Source of the DNA: DATHZQ01 sp035458525
GTDB taxonomy: Bacteria; Actinomycetota; Acidimicrobiia; Spongiisociales; UBA5794
DNA length: 58,305 bases
Assembly (NCBI GenBank): GCA_035458525.1
Contig: DATHZQ010000092.1
Span: 1 to 58,305, forward strand
Direction of reading: 5' to 3'
Shown one piece after another: positions 8,899 to 18,667 of the stretch (positions are counted from its first letter, which is position 1; each line of letters starts with the position of its first letter). The notes under the pieces are model-generated. The model was not told the DNA's origin and ran no database searches. It was given only the letters and a program-made list of their open reading frames with translations. The position numbers and the translations under genes are program-made.

Positions 8899-11800
8899 AT
8901 GCAGCACGATGCGTCTTCTGCCCCCACCGATGACTTCGGATCCAACACCTGGCTCGTCGAGGACATGCGCGAGCGATACGAACGCGATCCGCAGTCGGTC
9001 AGCGAGCACTGGCGTGACTACTTCGCTCGGGAGACACACCGACCGGACGCTCCGGTGGCGGCCGCAAAGGTGCCGGCGGAGGCTGCGCAGGAAGCGCGTC
9101 CCGCAGAGCCCGAGCCGGAACCTGAACTCGTCGTTGAACGCGTCGTCGACCCCAACGAGGAGGAACAAGCGCTGCGCGGTGCGGCTGCCGTCATCGTGGA
9201 TCGGATGGAGGAGAGCAAGGACCTCCCCACCGCCACCTCGGTTCGGACATTCCCGGCGAAGCTGCTCGAGGTCAACCGCAGGATCCTGAACAACCAGCTG
9301 CAGCGACGCGGTGAGGGCGGCAAGGTGAGCTTCACGCACCTGATCGGCTGGGCCGTGGTGCGGGCACTCCTCGACTACCCGTCGATGAGTGCATCATATC
9401 GGGAGATCGACGGCAAACCGCACCGGGTGGCCTTCAAGAACATCAACCTCGGCCTTGCCATGGACATGCCCAAGAAGGGTGGCGGCCGGACCCTGCTCGT
9501 TCCCAACATCAAATCCGTCGATCAGATGACGTTCCGCGGGTATTGGGAGGAGTACGAGGCGCTGGTGGCCCGGGTGCGCAGCGGCGCGATGAGTCCCGAC
9601 GACTTCGCCGGCACGACGGCGACCCTGACGAATCCCGGCACGGTGGGCACCGTCCAATCCGTGCCGCGATTGATGCCGGGACAAGGCGTCATCGTGGGCG
9701 TGGGGCGCATCGGCTTCCCGCCCGAGTACGAGGGCGCCGACCCGGCAACGATCGCCGCGGCCGGTATCGGCAGGACGTTGACGATGACGAGCACGTACGA
9801 CCATCGCATCATTCAGGGCGCCGAGAGTGGGATGTTCCTGGCGCGGGTGCATGCGCTGCTATTGGGTGCCGACGGCTTCTACGACCACATCTTCACCTCC
9901 ATGGAGGTCCCGTACGTCCCGGCGCGCTGGGCGGTGGACACCAATCCCCCTCCAGGGAGTCAAGCCTGGGCCGAGAAGCAGGCACAGATCCTCCAGCTCA
10001 TCAACATGTACAGGGTTCGCGGCCATCTCATCGCCGACCTCGACCCGCTGCGGCAGGATCCGCCGGCGATCCATCCGGAGCTCGATCCACTCACGTACGG
10101 CCTCAGCATGTGGGACCTCGAGCGGGAGTTCGCCACGGGCGGGTTCGGCGGCAGACCGCGAATGACACTTGTCGAGATTCTCGGCATGTTGCGCGACGCG
10201 TACTGCCGCACGTCCGGCATCGAATACATGCACATCCAGGAGCCGGACCAGAAGCTGTGGATCCAGCAGCACGGCGAGACCCGCCAGGTGGAGATGTCGA
10301 AGCAGGAACGGTTCCGGATCCTCGAGAAGCTGAACGCGGCGGAAGCGTTCGAACGCTTCCTTCATACGAAATTCCTCGGCGCCAAACGGTTCAGTCTGGA
10401 GGGGGCCGAGTCGATCATTCCGCTCCTCGATGCGCTGCTCAACACTGCGGCGAACTTCGGCATCGAGGAAGTGGCGCTGGGTATGGCGCATCGGGGGCGG
10501 CTCAACGTGCTCGCCAACGTCGTGCAGAAGCCCCTCGCTGCCATCTTCCGCGAGTTCGTCGGCCATGACGAGCCTGAGACCGACCCGTCGTTCTCCGGCG
10601 ATGTGAAGTACCACCTCGGCGCCAAGGGAATCCACGAAACCCCGGATGGTCGAGAGATCGCCGTCGAGGTCGCCGCCAACCCGAGTCACCTCGAGGCCAT
10701 CGATCCTGTCTTGGTGGGCATCACCCGCGCCAAACAGGATGCTCGAGGTGCGGGTGCCGACGACATGGTGCTGCCGCTGCTGATCCACGGCGATGCCGCA
10801 TTCTCCGGCCAGGGCGTCGTCGCAGAGACGCTCAATCTGTCCCAGCTCGACGGGTACTACACCGGTGGCACGGTCCACGTCGTCATCAACAACCAGGTCG
10901 GGTTCACCACTGCCGCTCACGATGCCCGGTCGAGCTTCTACGCCACCGATGTCGCCAAGGCGGTGCAGGCACCAATCTTCCACGTCAACGGTGACGACCC
11001 CGAGGCCGTCGTGCGGGTCGCCAAGATGGCGTTCTCGTTCCGCGACACGTTCCGCAAGGACGTGGTGATCGATCTGGTGTGCTACCGCAGGCTCGGCCAC
11101 AACGAGGGCGACGAGCCTTCGTACACCCAGCCCCGGATGTACCGGCTGATCCAGGAGCGGCCGAGCGTGCGCGAGCTCTACGCGGAGCGACTGGTGAAGA
11201 GCGGCCAGTGCGCGCAAGACGAGATCGACGAGATGCACTCGGAGTATCGCGCCAGGCTCGATGCGGCCTACGCCGAGTCGTCGGATCGCATCCCGCAGAT
11301 CCATGAGCCCCACGGGCCATCATCGACGCCGATCATCACCCGTGTCGCCGCCGAGCGGCTCGATGCCGTCAAAGAGCGCCTGCAGGCGCTGCCGGAAGGG
11401 TTCGAGACCCACCCCAAGATGGGCAAGGTGCTCGACGAACGACGCAAGCTGTACACGGAAGGCAACGTCGACTGGGCAATGGCGGAAGCGCTGGCGTTCG
11501 GCACGCTGGCGATGGAGGGGACCCCCATCCGGCTTGCCGGCGAGGACTCCCAGCGCGGCACGTTTTCACATCGTCATGCGGTGCTCGTCGACTTCCAGAC
11601 CGAGCAGGAATACACGCCGCTCGCCAACGTCCATCCGAACCAGGCGCCGATCCGGATCTACGACAGCTTGCTCTCCGAGTTTGCGGCGATGGGCTTCGAG
11701 TACGGCTACTCGGTGGCCTCGCCCGAGACGCTCGTGCTCTGGGAAGCCCAGTTCGGCGACTTCGTCAACGGCGCACAGGTGATCATCGACCAGTTCCTCT

Positions 11801-12477
11801 CGTCGGGCATGGACAAGTGGGACCAGACGAGCGGTCTCGTGCTGCTCCTCCCCCACGGCTTCGAGGGGCAGGGGCCGGAGCACTCGTCTGCCCGGATGGA
11901 GCGCTTCTTGCAGAACGCCGCCGAGGACAACATGCGCATCGTGGTGCCCAGCACGCCGGCGCAGTATTTCCACATGCTGCGGCTGCAGGCGCATCACCCG
12001 GAGAAGCGTCCGCTCGTCGTCATGACCCCGAAGTCGTTGCTCCGCAGCCGCCAGTCGTTCAGCGCCATCGCAGACCTCAGCGAATCCGACTTCCATCCGG
12101 TCATCAAGGACGATGTCGTCGCCGAGGGTTCCCGCCGCGTGATTCTCTGCGCCGGCAAGGTCTACTACGACCTCGCCAAACACCGCGAGGCGAACGGCAT
12201 CGACGACATTGCGCTGATCCGCATCGAGTTGCTCTATCCGTTCCCGGCGGACGAGCTCAAAGAGGCACTGGAGCCCCATCCCGACGCCGAGGTCGTCTGG
12301 GTCCAGGAAGAGCCGGCCAACATGGGCGCCTGGCGCTTCATGTCGCGATACCTGTTCGTCGAGGCCGGGTTCTCCAGCCGGGGCATCTACCGCAAGGAGT
12401 CGGCCAGCCCGGCAACCGGGAATCCCCGGGCGCACATGCGCGAGCAGCAGCACCTGGTCGAAATGGCGTTCGAGTAA
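8899..12477 (+). CDS. kgd: Multifunctional 2-oxoglutarate decarboxylase / dehydrogenase E1-E2 (KGD)
   Basis: This is the actinobacterial fusion enzyme of the TCA cycle, 1192 residues. It combines thiamine-diphosphate-dependent 2-oxoglutarate decarboxylation with a succinyltransferase-like E2 domain. Order: short N-terminal SucA segment (GSNTWLVEDMRERYERDP), a linker rich in Glu/Pro/Ala, the acyltransferase catalytic domain about residues 90-330 (ending in TYDHRIIQGA with the HxxxD-type motif), then the E1 domain with GMAHRGRLNVLAN, IHGDAAFSGQGVV, NNQVGFTT, TFSHRHAV and a C-terminal VWVQEEPANMGAW. No lipoyl domain is present, as in mycobacterial Kgd, so lipoyl must come from another protein. 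Probably leaderless. Confidence 0.95.
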   Translation: MQHDASSAPTDDFGSNTWLVEDMRERYERDPQSVSEHWRDYFARETHRPDAPVAAAKVPAEAAQEARPAEPEPEPELVVERVVDPNEEEQALRGAAAVIVDRMEESKDLPTATSVRTFPAKLLEVNRRILNNQLQRRGEGGKVSFTHLIGWAVVRALLDYPSMSASYREIDGKPHRVAFKNINLGLAMDMPKKGGGRTLLVPNIKSVDQMTFRGYWEEYEALVARVRSGAMSPDDFAGTTATLTNPGTVGTVQSVPRLMPGQGVIVGVGRIGFPPEYEGADPATIAAAGIGRTLTMTSTYDHRIIQGAESGMFLARVHALLLGADGFYDHIFTSMEVPYVPARWAVDTNPPPGSQAWAEKQAQILQLINMYRVRGHLIADLDPLRQDPPAIHPELDPLTYGLSMWDLEREFATGGFGGRPRMTLVEILGMLRDAYCRTSGIEYMHIQEPDQKLWIQQHGETRQVEMSKQERFRILEKLNAAEAFERFLHTKFLGAKRFSLEGAESIIPLLDALLNTAANFGIEEVALGMAHRGRLNVLANVVQKPLAAIFREFVGHDEPETDPSFSGDVKYHLGAKGIHETPDGREIAVEVAANPSHLEAIDPVLVGITRAKQDARGAGADDMVLPLLIHGDAAFSGQGVVAETLNLSQLDGYYTGGTVHVVINNQVGFTTAAHDARSSFYATDVAKAVQAPIFHVNGDDPEAVVRVAKMAFSFRDTFRKDVVIDLVCYRRLGHNEGDEPSYTQPRMYRLIQERPSVRELYAERLVKSGQCAQDEIDEMHSEYRARLDAAYAESSDRIPQIHEPHGPSSTPIITRVAAERLDAVKERLQALPEGFETHPKMGKVLDERRKLYTEGNVDWAMAEALAFGTLAMEGTPIRLAGEDSQRGTFSHRHAVLVDFQTEQEYTPLANVHPNQAPIRIYDSLLSEFAAMGFEYGYSVASPETLVLWEAQFGDFVNGAQVIIDQFLSSGMDKWDQTSGLVLLLPHGFEGQGPEHSSARMERFLQNAAEDNMRIVVPSTPAQYFHMLRLQAHHPEKRPLVVMTPKSLLRSRQSFSAIADLSESDFHPVIKDDVVAEGSRRVILCAGKVYYDLAKHREANGIDDIALIRIELLYPFPADELKEALEPHPDAEVVWVQEEPANMGAWRFMSRYLFVEAGFSSRGIYRKESASPATGNPRAHMREQQHLVEMAFE

Positions 12478-12511
12478 CGCGGCTGGGCCGCCTCGCTCGC
12501 CACGCACACGG

Positions 12512-13441
12512 ATGAATGACCCCCAGGGCTTCATGATTTGGATCGAGGGCGGCGAGTTCGCCATGGGCTCCGAGGAGTTCTACCCGGACGAGGCGCCGGT
12601 GCGCCGTGTTGTGGTCGAGGGCTTCTGGATGGATCCCCATCAGGTGACGAACGAGCGATTCGCACGATTCGTCGACGAGACCGGCTACGTGACCGAGGCC
12701 GAAGCCGCACCCGACGGGGCGATGTACCCGGGCGCCCGACCCGAAGATCTCGTCCCTGGTGCGCTCGTATTCACGATGCCGCCCGGCCCGGTGCACCTCG
12801 GGGACTTCACACAATGGTGGGCGTGGACCCACGGTGCGGACTGGCGGCACCCAACGGGACCGGACAGTTCCATCGAAGGGCATGCCGACCACCCTGTCGT
12901 GCACGTCAGCTACGGAGACGCCAAGGCCTACTGCGACTGGGCAGGCACCGAGCTCCCCACCGAAGCGGAGTGGGAGTACGCGGCCCGGGGAGGGCTGGAC
13001 GGCGCACGATTCACCTGGGGCGACCACGACCCGCAAGAGACGGAACCATTGGCGAACACCTGGCAAGGACGGTTCCCTTTCGAGAACACCGAGCTGGACG
13101 GCTGGACTCGGACGGCTCCGGTCGGCTCTTACCCTCCCAATGGGTACGGCCTGTTCGACATGGCAGGCAACGTCTGGGAGTGGACGGACGAGTGGTACAC
13201 GGCAACGCATGCGACGAGCGGTCCGACGTGCTGCGGGCCGGCCAACCTTCGGGGCGCAACCCGTGAAGAGAGCTTCGACCCCGCTCAGCCGGACATCCAG
13301 ATTCCCAGAAAAGTGGTCAAGGGCGGATCACACTTGTGTACCCCGCAGTACTGCTATCGCTACCGTCCGGCAGCTCGACAGCCACAGATGGTCGACACCT
13401 CCATGAGCCACTTGGGATTCAGAACGATCCGGAGGCGGTGA
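12512..13441 (+). CDS. Formylglycine-generating enzyme (sulfatase-modifying factor)
   Basis: This copper enzyme oxidises a cysteine in CxPxR of type I sulfatases to formylglycine. The 309-residue protein is a full FGE-sulfatase domain: FAMGSEEFYPDEAPVRRV, HPVVHVSYGDAKAYC, LPTEAEWEYAARGG, GLFDMAGNVWEWT. The C-terminus has GGSHLCTPQYCYRYRPAARQ, in which Cys276 and Cys281 match the two copper-binding catalytic cysteines of genuine FGEs; most SUMF1-fold paralogues (EgtB, PvdO) lack them. No sulfatase gene lies in this window, so it must act on proteins encoded elsewhere. Confidence 0.92.
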   Translation: MNDPQGFMIWIEGGEFAMGSEEFYPDEAPVRRVVVEGFWMDPHQVTNERFARFVDETGYVTEAEAAPDGAMYPGARPEDLVPGALVFTMPPGPVHLGDFTQWWAWTHGADWRHPTGPDSSIEGHADHPVVHVSYGDAKAYCDWAGTELPTEAEWEYAARGGLDGARFTWGDHDPQETEPLANTWQGRFPFENTELDGWTRTAPVGSYPPNGYGLFDMAGNVWEWTDEWYTATHATSGPTCCGPANLRGATREESFDPAQPDIQIPRKVVKGGSHLCTPQYCYRYRPAARQPQMVDTSMSHLGFRTIRRR

Positions 13442-13489
13442 GGAGGCGGAAGGCGGCGGGAGCTCGGCCACAGCCACCCGAGAAGTCGC

Positions 13490-15208
13490 TCATGTCCTCG
13501 TCTCGTCGGGTAGCTGGTCGACCACGGCGTTGAACACGTTGCCGAAGAGGTTGGCCTCACCGATGGCGTCGATCACACCATCTCGCTTCAGCAGCGCGAG
13601 CACGGCCGGCTTGACCCTGGCGAGCCGCAGCTCGGCGCCGTACGACTCTGCGAGCTCGCGTATCTCAGCGAGTTGTGCCGATCCCTGGGAGTCGATGAAA
13701 TTGACACCCTCGCAATCGATGACAACGGTGCGATATCGCTCGTCGGATTGCTGGGCGAGCTCGCGGAGTCGGTCTTCGAGCGCATCGGAGCTTGCGAAGT
13801 ACAACCCTGCGTCGAAGCGCACCACGAGGAGACCTCGATAGGTCTCGCCGTCCGGGTACTCCTCGAGGCTACGGAACACCTGTGAGCCAGGCTTGCGTCC
13901 GAGTTCAGGGATCGAAGGTGTCGCCGATACGTACACCAGCCAGGTCACCGACAACACCACGCCGATGATGACGCCGGCCAAGACGCCCGAGGTCAGCACG
14001 CCGACAATCGCCGCCAGCGCAATCCAGAAGTCCACACGAGCAACGCGGCGGAGACGTCTCATCTCGTTGACGTCCATCATCCCGAAGACCACCGCATCGA
14101 TGATGATTGCGGCGAGCACGGCCTTCGGCAGGTTGGAGAAGAGCGGAGCGAGGACCAGCAGCGTGAGCACGATGATCACACCGGTGGTCAGCGACGCGAC
14201 CGCTGTCTTGGCTCCGGACTCGTCGTTGAGCGAGCTTGCGGACAAGCTCGTCGAGACAGGAATGCCTTGGAAGATGCCGGAACCGACATTGGCCATGCCC
14301 TGGGCGACGGACTCCTGGTTGATGTCGATGCGGTACCGATGCTTCGAGGCGAATTCTCGGGCGTCTCCTGCCGTCTGCGAAAAGCCGATCAGCAGCAGAC
14401 CCACGGCAGATGGTCCAATCACCGACAGGTTGTCGATGAAGAAGGACAAACCCGGCAACGTTGGTGCGGCGATGCCCCTCGGCACATCGCCGACAAGCGC
14501 TACGCCGCGGTCTTCGAAACCCAATGCCGTCGATGCGATCAACCCGCCGATCACGAGCACCAGCGCACCGGGCAGGCGCGTCTTCGAGAACCGTATTCCC
14601 AGGATGACGACGAGCGACACGATCCCGAGGAGCAACGTCTCGCCGTCGATGTCACCGAGCGTCCCCAGCCAGCTCCAGGCTTTCTGCCACGCATTCGAAC
14701 CATCGATCGACGTGCCGGTCAACTTGGGCAACTCGCCGACCACCACCTCGATCGCGGCGCCGAAGAGGAAGCCGGTGATTACCGCCTTCGAGAGGAACTG
14801 GGATATCCATCCCATTTTGAACACGGCCAGGAGCAGAAACAGCAGGCCCGTGACCAGCGTGATCGCAGCGACGAGTGTGACAGCATCGTCGTCGCCGAGT
14901 CCCGACAACACGACGGCGCTGCCCGCCACAGCCGCCAGCGCCGAGCTGGGGCCGGTGGCAACTTGCTTCGACGTGCCGAACACTGCGTACAGAATCGCCC
15001 CTGCCGCGGCGGCGTAGAGCCCGTGTTGGATCGGGACGTTGGCGATGTCTGCATAGCCCAAGGACTTGGGGACAACCAGGGCCGCAACTGCGATCCCGGC
15101 GACGAGATCCGCCCGCACCGAGGAACGTTGGTAGCCCGGGAGCCACTCCAGGATCGGCACGAATCGGGTGAGTCCTTTCGGCTCCTCAGGAGCGGCAACT
15201 CTGCGCAT
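13490..15208 (-). CDS. SulP-family anion transporter with C-terminal STAS domain
   Basis: This is an inner-membrane SLC26/SulP transporter of 572 residues, probably for sulfate or another oxyanion (bicarbonate is an alternative). About 10-12 membrane segments span residues 20-420, starting from VPKSLGYADIANVPIQHGLYAA, the SulP signature. A STAS domain covers the last ~120 residues (LLVVRFDAGLYFAS, VVIDCEGVNFIDSQGSAQL). The start is the ATG at 15208, preceded by AGGGAG nine bases upstream; the frame extends to 15592 but is arginine-rich noise overlapping the neighbouring gene. A second SulP is encoded at 19446-20990. Confidence 0.9.
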   Translation of the reverse strand: MRRVAAPEEPKGLTRFVPILEWLPGYQRSSVRADLVAGIAVAALVVPKSLGYADIANVPIQHGLYAAAAGAILYAVFGTSKQVATGPSSALAAVAGSAVVLSGLGDDDAVTLVAAITLVTGLLFLLLAVFKMGWISQFLSKAVITGFLFGAAIEVVVGELPKLTGTSIDGSNAWQKAWSWLGTLGDIDGETLLLGIVSLVVILGIRFSKTRLPGALVLVIGGLIASTALGFEDRGVALVGDVPRGIAAPTLPGLSFFIDNLSVIGPSAVGLLLIGFSQTAGDAREFASKHRYRIDINQESVAQGMANVGSGIFQGIPVSTSLSASSLNDESGAKTAVASLTTGVIIVLTLLVLAPLFSNLPKAVLAAIIIDAVVFGMMDVNEMRRLRRVARVDFWIALAAIVGVLTSGVLAGVIIGVVLSVTWLVYVSATPSIPELGRKPGSQVFRSLEEYPDGETYRGLLVVRFDAGLYFASSDALEDRLRELAQQSDERYRTVVIDCEGVNFIDSQGSAQLAEIRELAESYGAELRLARVKPAVLALLKRDGVIDAIGEANLFGNVFNAVVDQLPDETRT

Positions 15209-15291
15209 CGGGGAGAACTCCCTTTGGGGGTCGGTACGGCACGGACATGATTGTCTCGTCGGCAACGCTACTTCCAGCGGTCGACCGAAAG

Positions 15292-16323
15292 CTACGACCC
15301 GGCTCGAGGTGCGGCGGTCGGTCGCACACTGAACAAGCCACCGTCGTGTACGCCTCCGCCGTCCGCGGCGACCGACCCGGCGAGGTCGGACAATTGCGCT
15401 GCACCGGCCTGCCGGGACGGGATGCAGCCAGGACGAGTGCCGGCAGGGACCAACATGGCAAGAGCCTTGCGGCGACTGATGATGTCGAGCGGTGACGTGA
15501 ATGTGACGGCGACGCCATCGACCGTGGCGAGGATCGGGGCGTCGGACTCGATGTGGAGCTCCGTGTCGTGCCACACGTTCAGCGACGGACACGCCGACAA
15601 CGGTGTCTCCGGCGTCACATCATCAGGGAGGGATTGGAGGCCAACCATGCCGAGGACGCCTGCGTCGAGACGCATGCGCCGGCCAAAGTCCGGATGACCG
15701 CCGAGATACATGGGGTTGTTGGTCACCATGAGCAGCGCCGTGTGCCGGTCGCCGCCGCCTTCGGGTGTTGCGTACCGACGGCGACCACCGTCGCCCGACC
15801 CCGAACCGAGGAGCACATCCGGCCCCGGTCCCGCCCCGTGGACGAGTGCGGGCATCTGCCCCACGGCGAGGTGGTTCACGAACGGCCGGCCGTTGGCGAG
15901 GCAATAGTCGACCAGGATCTCCTCGCTGCGGGCCATCGCCTCCAGCGTCTCGGTCGGATCGTTTGCATCCAGCCGAAGATCTCGTGCCAGACCGTGGCCC
16001 ATCCGCGATGGTGCGCAGAACACCGGCAAGCCGGCATGGGCCGCCACGTCGGCGACCGGGCCGAGCAGTGCGTCCGGTCCCGCGACGCCGAGCGCATCTG
16101 CACCTGCGGCGATCGCCGATCGCGCAACGCCGCCCGGATCGTCGCCTTGCTCGAGGACGTACGTCTCGGCGCCTGAGTGGTCGGCGGCGGCCCGAAGAGT
16201 GGCGCGCTCCGGCATGCGCCAGTCGACGAGTAGCGCGGCATGCTCGACGTGCACGTCCCGGACCGCGTATGGCCTCGCTCGCTCGAACGTCGTCCGCACT
16301 CGACGGCGCAGCAGGTCGATCAC
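15292..16323 (-). CDS. Diacylglycerol/lipid kinase family (YegS/DAGK fold) protein with degraded catalytic motifs
   Basis: This is a 343-residue protein with a GTG start at 16323. The second half matches the DAGK/sphingosine-kinase fold: FVNHLAVGQMPAL, LLMVTNNPMYLGG, GRRMRLDAGVLGMV, and a C-terminal VDGVAVTFTSPLDI then LAMLVPAG. In the first half the nucleotide-binding GGDGT is replaced by AGPDAL, and the substrate loop PxGTxNxFARDLG appears as APSRMGHGLARDLR. The late DGE is DGV. It may be a pseudokinase or a specialised member; the fold is well supported, activity is doubtful. It lies between a SulP gene and an Fe-S oxidoreductase gene on the same strand. Confidence 0.72.
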   Translation of the reverse strand: MIDLLRRRVRTTFERARPYAVRDVHVEHAALLVDWRMPERATLRAAADHSGAETYVLEQGDDPGGVARSAIAAGADALGVAGPDALLGPVADVAAHAGLPVFCAPSRMGHGLARDLRLDANDPTETLEAMARSEEILVDYCLANGRPFVNHLAVGQMPALVHGAGPGPDVLLGSGSGDGGRRRYATPEGGGDRHTALLMVTNNPMYLGGHPDFGRRMRLDAGVLGMVGLQSLPDDVTPETPLSACPSLNVWHDTELHIESDAPILATVDGVAVTFTSPLDIISRRKALAMLVPAGTRPGCIPSRQAGAAQLSDLAGSVAADGGGVHDGGLFSVRPTAAPRAGS

Positions 16324-16398
16324 CCTCGCCGCCCCATTCTTCCCAAGGGCCCATCGGCTTCTCGCCCGAGTCGCCCCGCTCGCCCGCGCCTGCGACGC

Positions 16399-18591
16399 CT
16401 ACGAGTCGCTGTCCAGCGACCGATCTGCGAGCAGCATGGCGATGTCCATGACCGCGACGTTCTCGTCTGCGCCGAGCTCTTTGACGCCATCGTCCATCAT
16501 CACGAAGCAGAAGGGGCAGCCGGTGGCGACGATGTCGGCGCCGGTGGCCACTGCCTCCTCCGAGCGCTCGATGTTCACCTTCTTGCCCGTCTGCTCCTCC
16601 ATCCACATGCGGCCACCGCCGGCGCCACAGCAGAACGAGCGAGTGCCGTTTCGCGGCATCTCGATGCGTTCACCCATGGAGTCGAGCACGCTGCGGGGCG
16701 CGACGAAGACGTCGTTGTGGCGCCCCAGGTAGCACGGGTCGTGGAACGTGATCGACTGCCCGTTCGACTTCGGCGTGACCTTGCCCTCCTCGACGAGCTT
16801 CATGAGCAGCTCGCTGTGGTGGATGACCTCGTAGTCGCCGCCGAACTGCGGGTACTCGTTGCCGAGCGTGTTGAAGCAATGCGGGCACTGCGTGATGATC
16901 TTGGTGATACCGAGATCATTGAGGGTCTCGATGTTCTGCAGAGCGAGACCCTGGAACACGTATTCGTTGCCGGTGCGCCGCGCCGGGTCTCCGGTACAGA
17001 GCTCACGCGGTCCGAGAATGGCGAAGTCGACGCCGGCTTCATGGAGCAGGCGGGCGGTCGAAACGGTGACCTTCTGGTTGCGGTCGTCGAAAGAGCCGGC
17101 GCAGCCGACCCAGTAGAGGTACTCGGCCTCGACCCCAGGGTCGCCGAGCACCTTCACCGGGAAGTCGAGCTGGTCGGTCCAGTCGCCTCGTGCCGCCTGG
17201 CTCATGCCGTAGACGTTCGACGAGTTCTCCAGGCTGACGTAGGCCCGGCCCAGCTCAGAGGGGAAGTCCGCTTCCATGAGCGAGAGGTAGCGTCGCATGT
17301 CGAGGATCTTGTCGAGGATCTCGATGTTGACCGGGCAGATCTCGTCGCAGGCGCGGCATGACGTGCACGCCCACAGCTCCTCGGCGGTGATCCGCTCGAA
17401 GACGTTGTCGGAGGTGACGGTGATTTCACCGTCGACACCCACCGGCGGCGAGATCGGGTCTGCTGCGGTGCGGGCTGCGACCTCGCCGAGCTTGAGGACG
17501 ATCTCCCGCGGATCGAGGGGCTTGCCGGTGGTGTTGGCCGGGCACACCGAGGTGCAGCGGCCGCACACCGTGCACGCGTCCGTGTCGAACAGCTGCTTCC
17601 ACGTGAACTCAGCGACCGTCGAGGCGCCGACGGTCTCGATGTCTTCCGCCTCCATGAGGTTGGGCATCTCCCGCATGGCCCCTTTGGGCCGTTCCCGGGG
17701 CGACAGGTACATGTTGGCCGGGGAGGTGACCATGTGGCGCAGCTTGGTCGTTGGGAGCACCACCAAGAACGCCACGAACGTCAGGATGTGTGCGATCCAG
17801 AACGCCTGGTGTATCCCCGAAGCGGCGCCCTCGGGAACCAGGGCACTCAGCGGATACCCGACGAACGACCACACCTCCCAGTCGGGACGGCCGTCGACGG
17901 CGATGCGGGCGGCCTCGACGAGCAGCCCGGTGATGCCGATCAGCGCCAGGGTCCAGAGAATCGCAGCGTCTTCGGGCCGAGTCTTGGAGCGGATCCGCCA
18001 CGGCGGCGCGACATAGCGACGGATGGCCGCCCACAGGATTCCGCCCAGGTAGACCAGGGCAAACAGGTCGAGAACGAACGAATACCCCTGATAGAAGCCA
18101 CCTTCGAGGAACTTGAGGTTGTTTGGCAGCAGGTGATCGATCTCGAGCGTGATCGTGCCGAGGAGGAGCACGATGAAACCGTAGTAGATCGCCGAGTGCA
18201 TGATCCCGGCGCCCTTGTCCTCCATCAGCGTGCGCATCTGCATCCCGCTGCGGAGCTGGTGGAGGCGCTGCTTCATCAGCTTGGAGCGGTTCTCCCAACT
18301 CCCCCGCTCCCAGTTCTTGGCCCGCTGTGCAAAGAGGAAGAACGTGACGAAGAGCGCACCGGAGACGGTGACGTAGAAGAGGGCGACCAGTGCAGTGGGG
18401 ATGTTGCCGAAGACATGGCGACCAATCTCGAATTCGGGCTCGTCCGGCACCGTGCCGAGCCACCACAAGAACATGGTGCCGAGCGCAGCGAGCACGCCGA
18501 GAACGAAGAGCGCACCGGACGCCGTCAGGCGGGTGTAGGAGCGAGTCTCCTCCTGATCAGGGGCTTGCTCCGTCGTGTCCGTCGCCGTCAA
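16399..18591 (-). CDS. Membrane-anchored Fe-S oxidoreductase, FadF/HdrD-like
   Basis: This is a 730-residue electron-transfer protein linking a flavoprotein partner, typically EtfAB with acyl-CoA dehydrogenases, to the quinone pool. The N-terminal ~300 residues have about six membrane segments of the nitrate-reductase-gamma/HdrE-like cytochrome b type. Two 4Fe-4S motifs follow near residue 340 (CTVCGRCTSVCP) and later (CTSCRACDEICP). Two CCG domains end the protein (CPHCFNTLGNEYP, FCCGAGGGRMW). The TTG at 18591 is chosen because AGGAGG lies six bases upstream; longer starts (ATG 18645) would run nearly into the divergent small gene. No etf genes are in the window. Confidence 0.87.
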   Translation of the reverse strand: MTATDTTEQAPDQEETRSYTRLTASGALFVLGVLAALGTMFLWWLGTVPDEPEFEIGRHVFGNIPTALVALFYVTVSGALFVTFFLFAQRAKNWERGSWENRSKLMKQRLHQLRSGMQMRTLMEDKGAGIMHSAIYYGFIVLLLGTITLEIDHLLPNNLKFLEGGFYQGYSFVLDLFALVYLGGILWAAIRRYVAPPWRIRSKTRPEDAAILWTLALIGITGLLVEAARIAVDGRPDWEVWSFVGYPLSALVPEGAASGIHQAFWIAHILTFVAFLVVLPTTKLRHMVTSPANMYLSPRERPKGAMREMPNLMEAEDIETVGASTVAEFTWKQLFDTDACTVCGRCTSVCPANTTGKPLDPREIVLKLGEVAARTAADPISPPVGVDGEITVTSDNVFERITAEELWACTSCRACDEICPVNIEILDKILDMRRYLSLMEADFPSELGRAYVSLENSSNVYGMSQAARGDWTDQLDFPVKVLGDPGVEAEYLYWVGCAGSFDDRNQKVTVSTARLLHEAGVDFAILGPRELCTGDPARRTGNEYVFQGLALQNIETLNDLGITKIITQCPHCFNTLGNEYPQFGGDYEVIHHSELLMKLVEEGKVTPKSNGQSITFHDPCYLGRHNDVFVAPRSVLDSMGERIEMPRNGTRSFCCGAGGGRMWMEEQTGKKVNIERSEEAVATGADIVATGCPFCFVMMDDGVKELGADENVAVMDIAMLLADRSLDSDS

Positions 18592-18667
18592 CCGGGACCT
18601 CCTCCGTCCGATTGCGGCGAGTGTACCGGGTGGATCCGCAGGCATTGATTCGCGGTACGGTTGGGTT

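Noticed and set aside
13490..15592. 700-residue version of the SulP protein
   Set aside because: The extra 128 residues are Arg-rich, overlap the 15292-16323 gene and do not resemble SulP; the ATG at 15208 has a good ribosome site.
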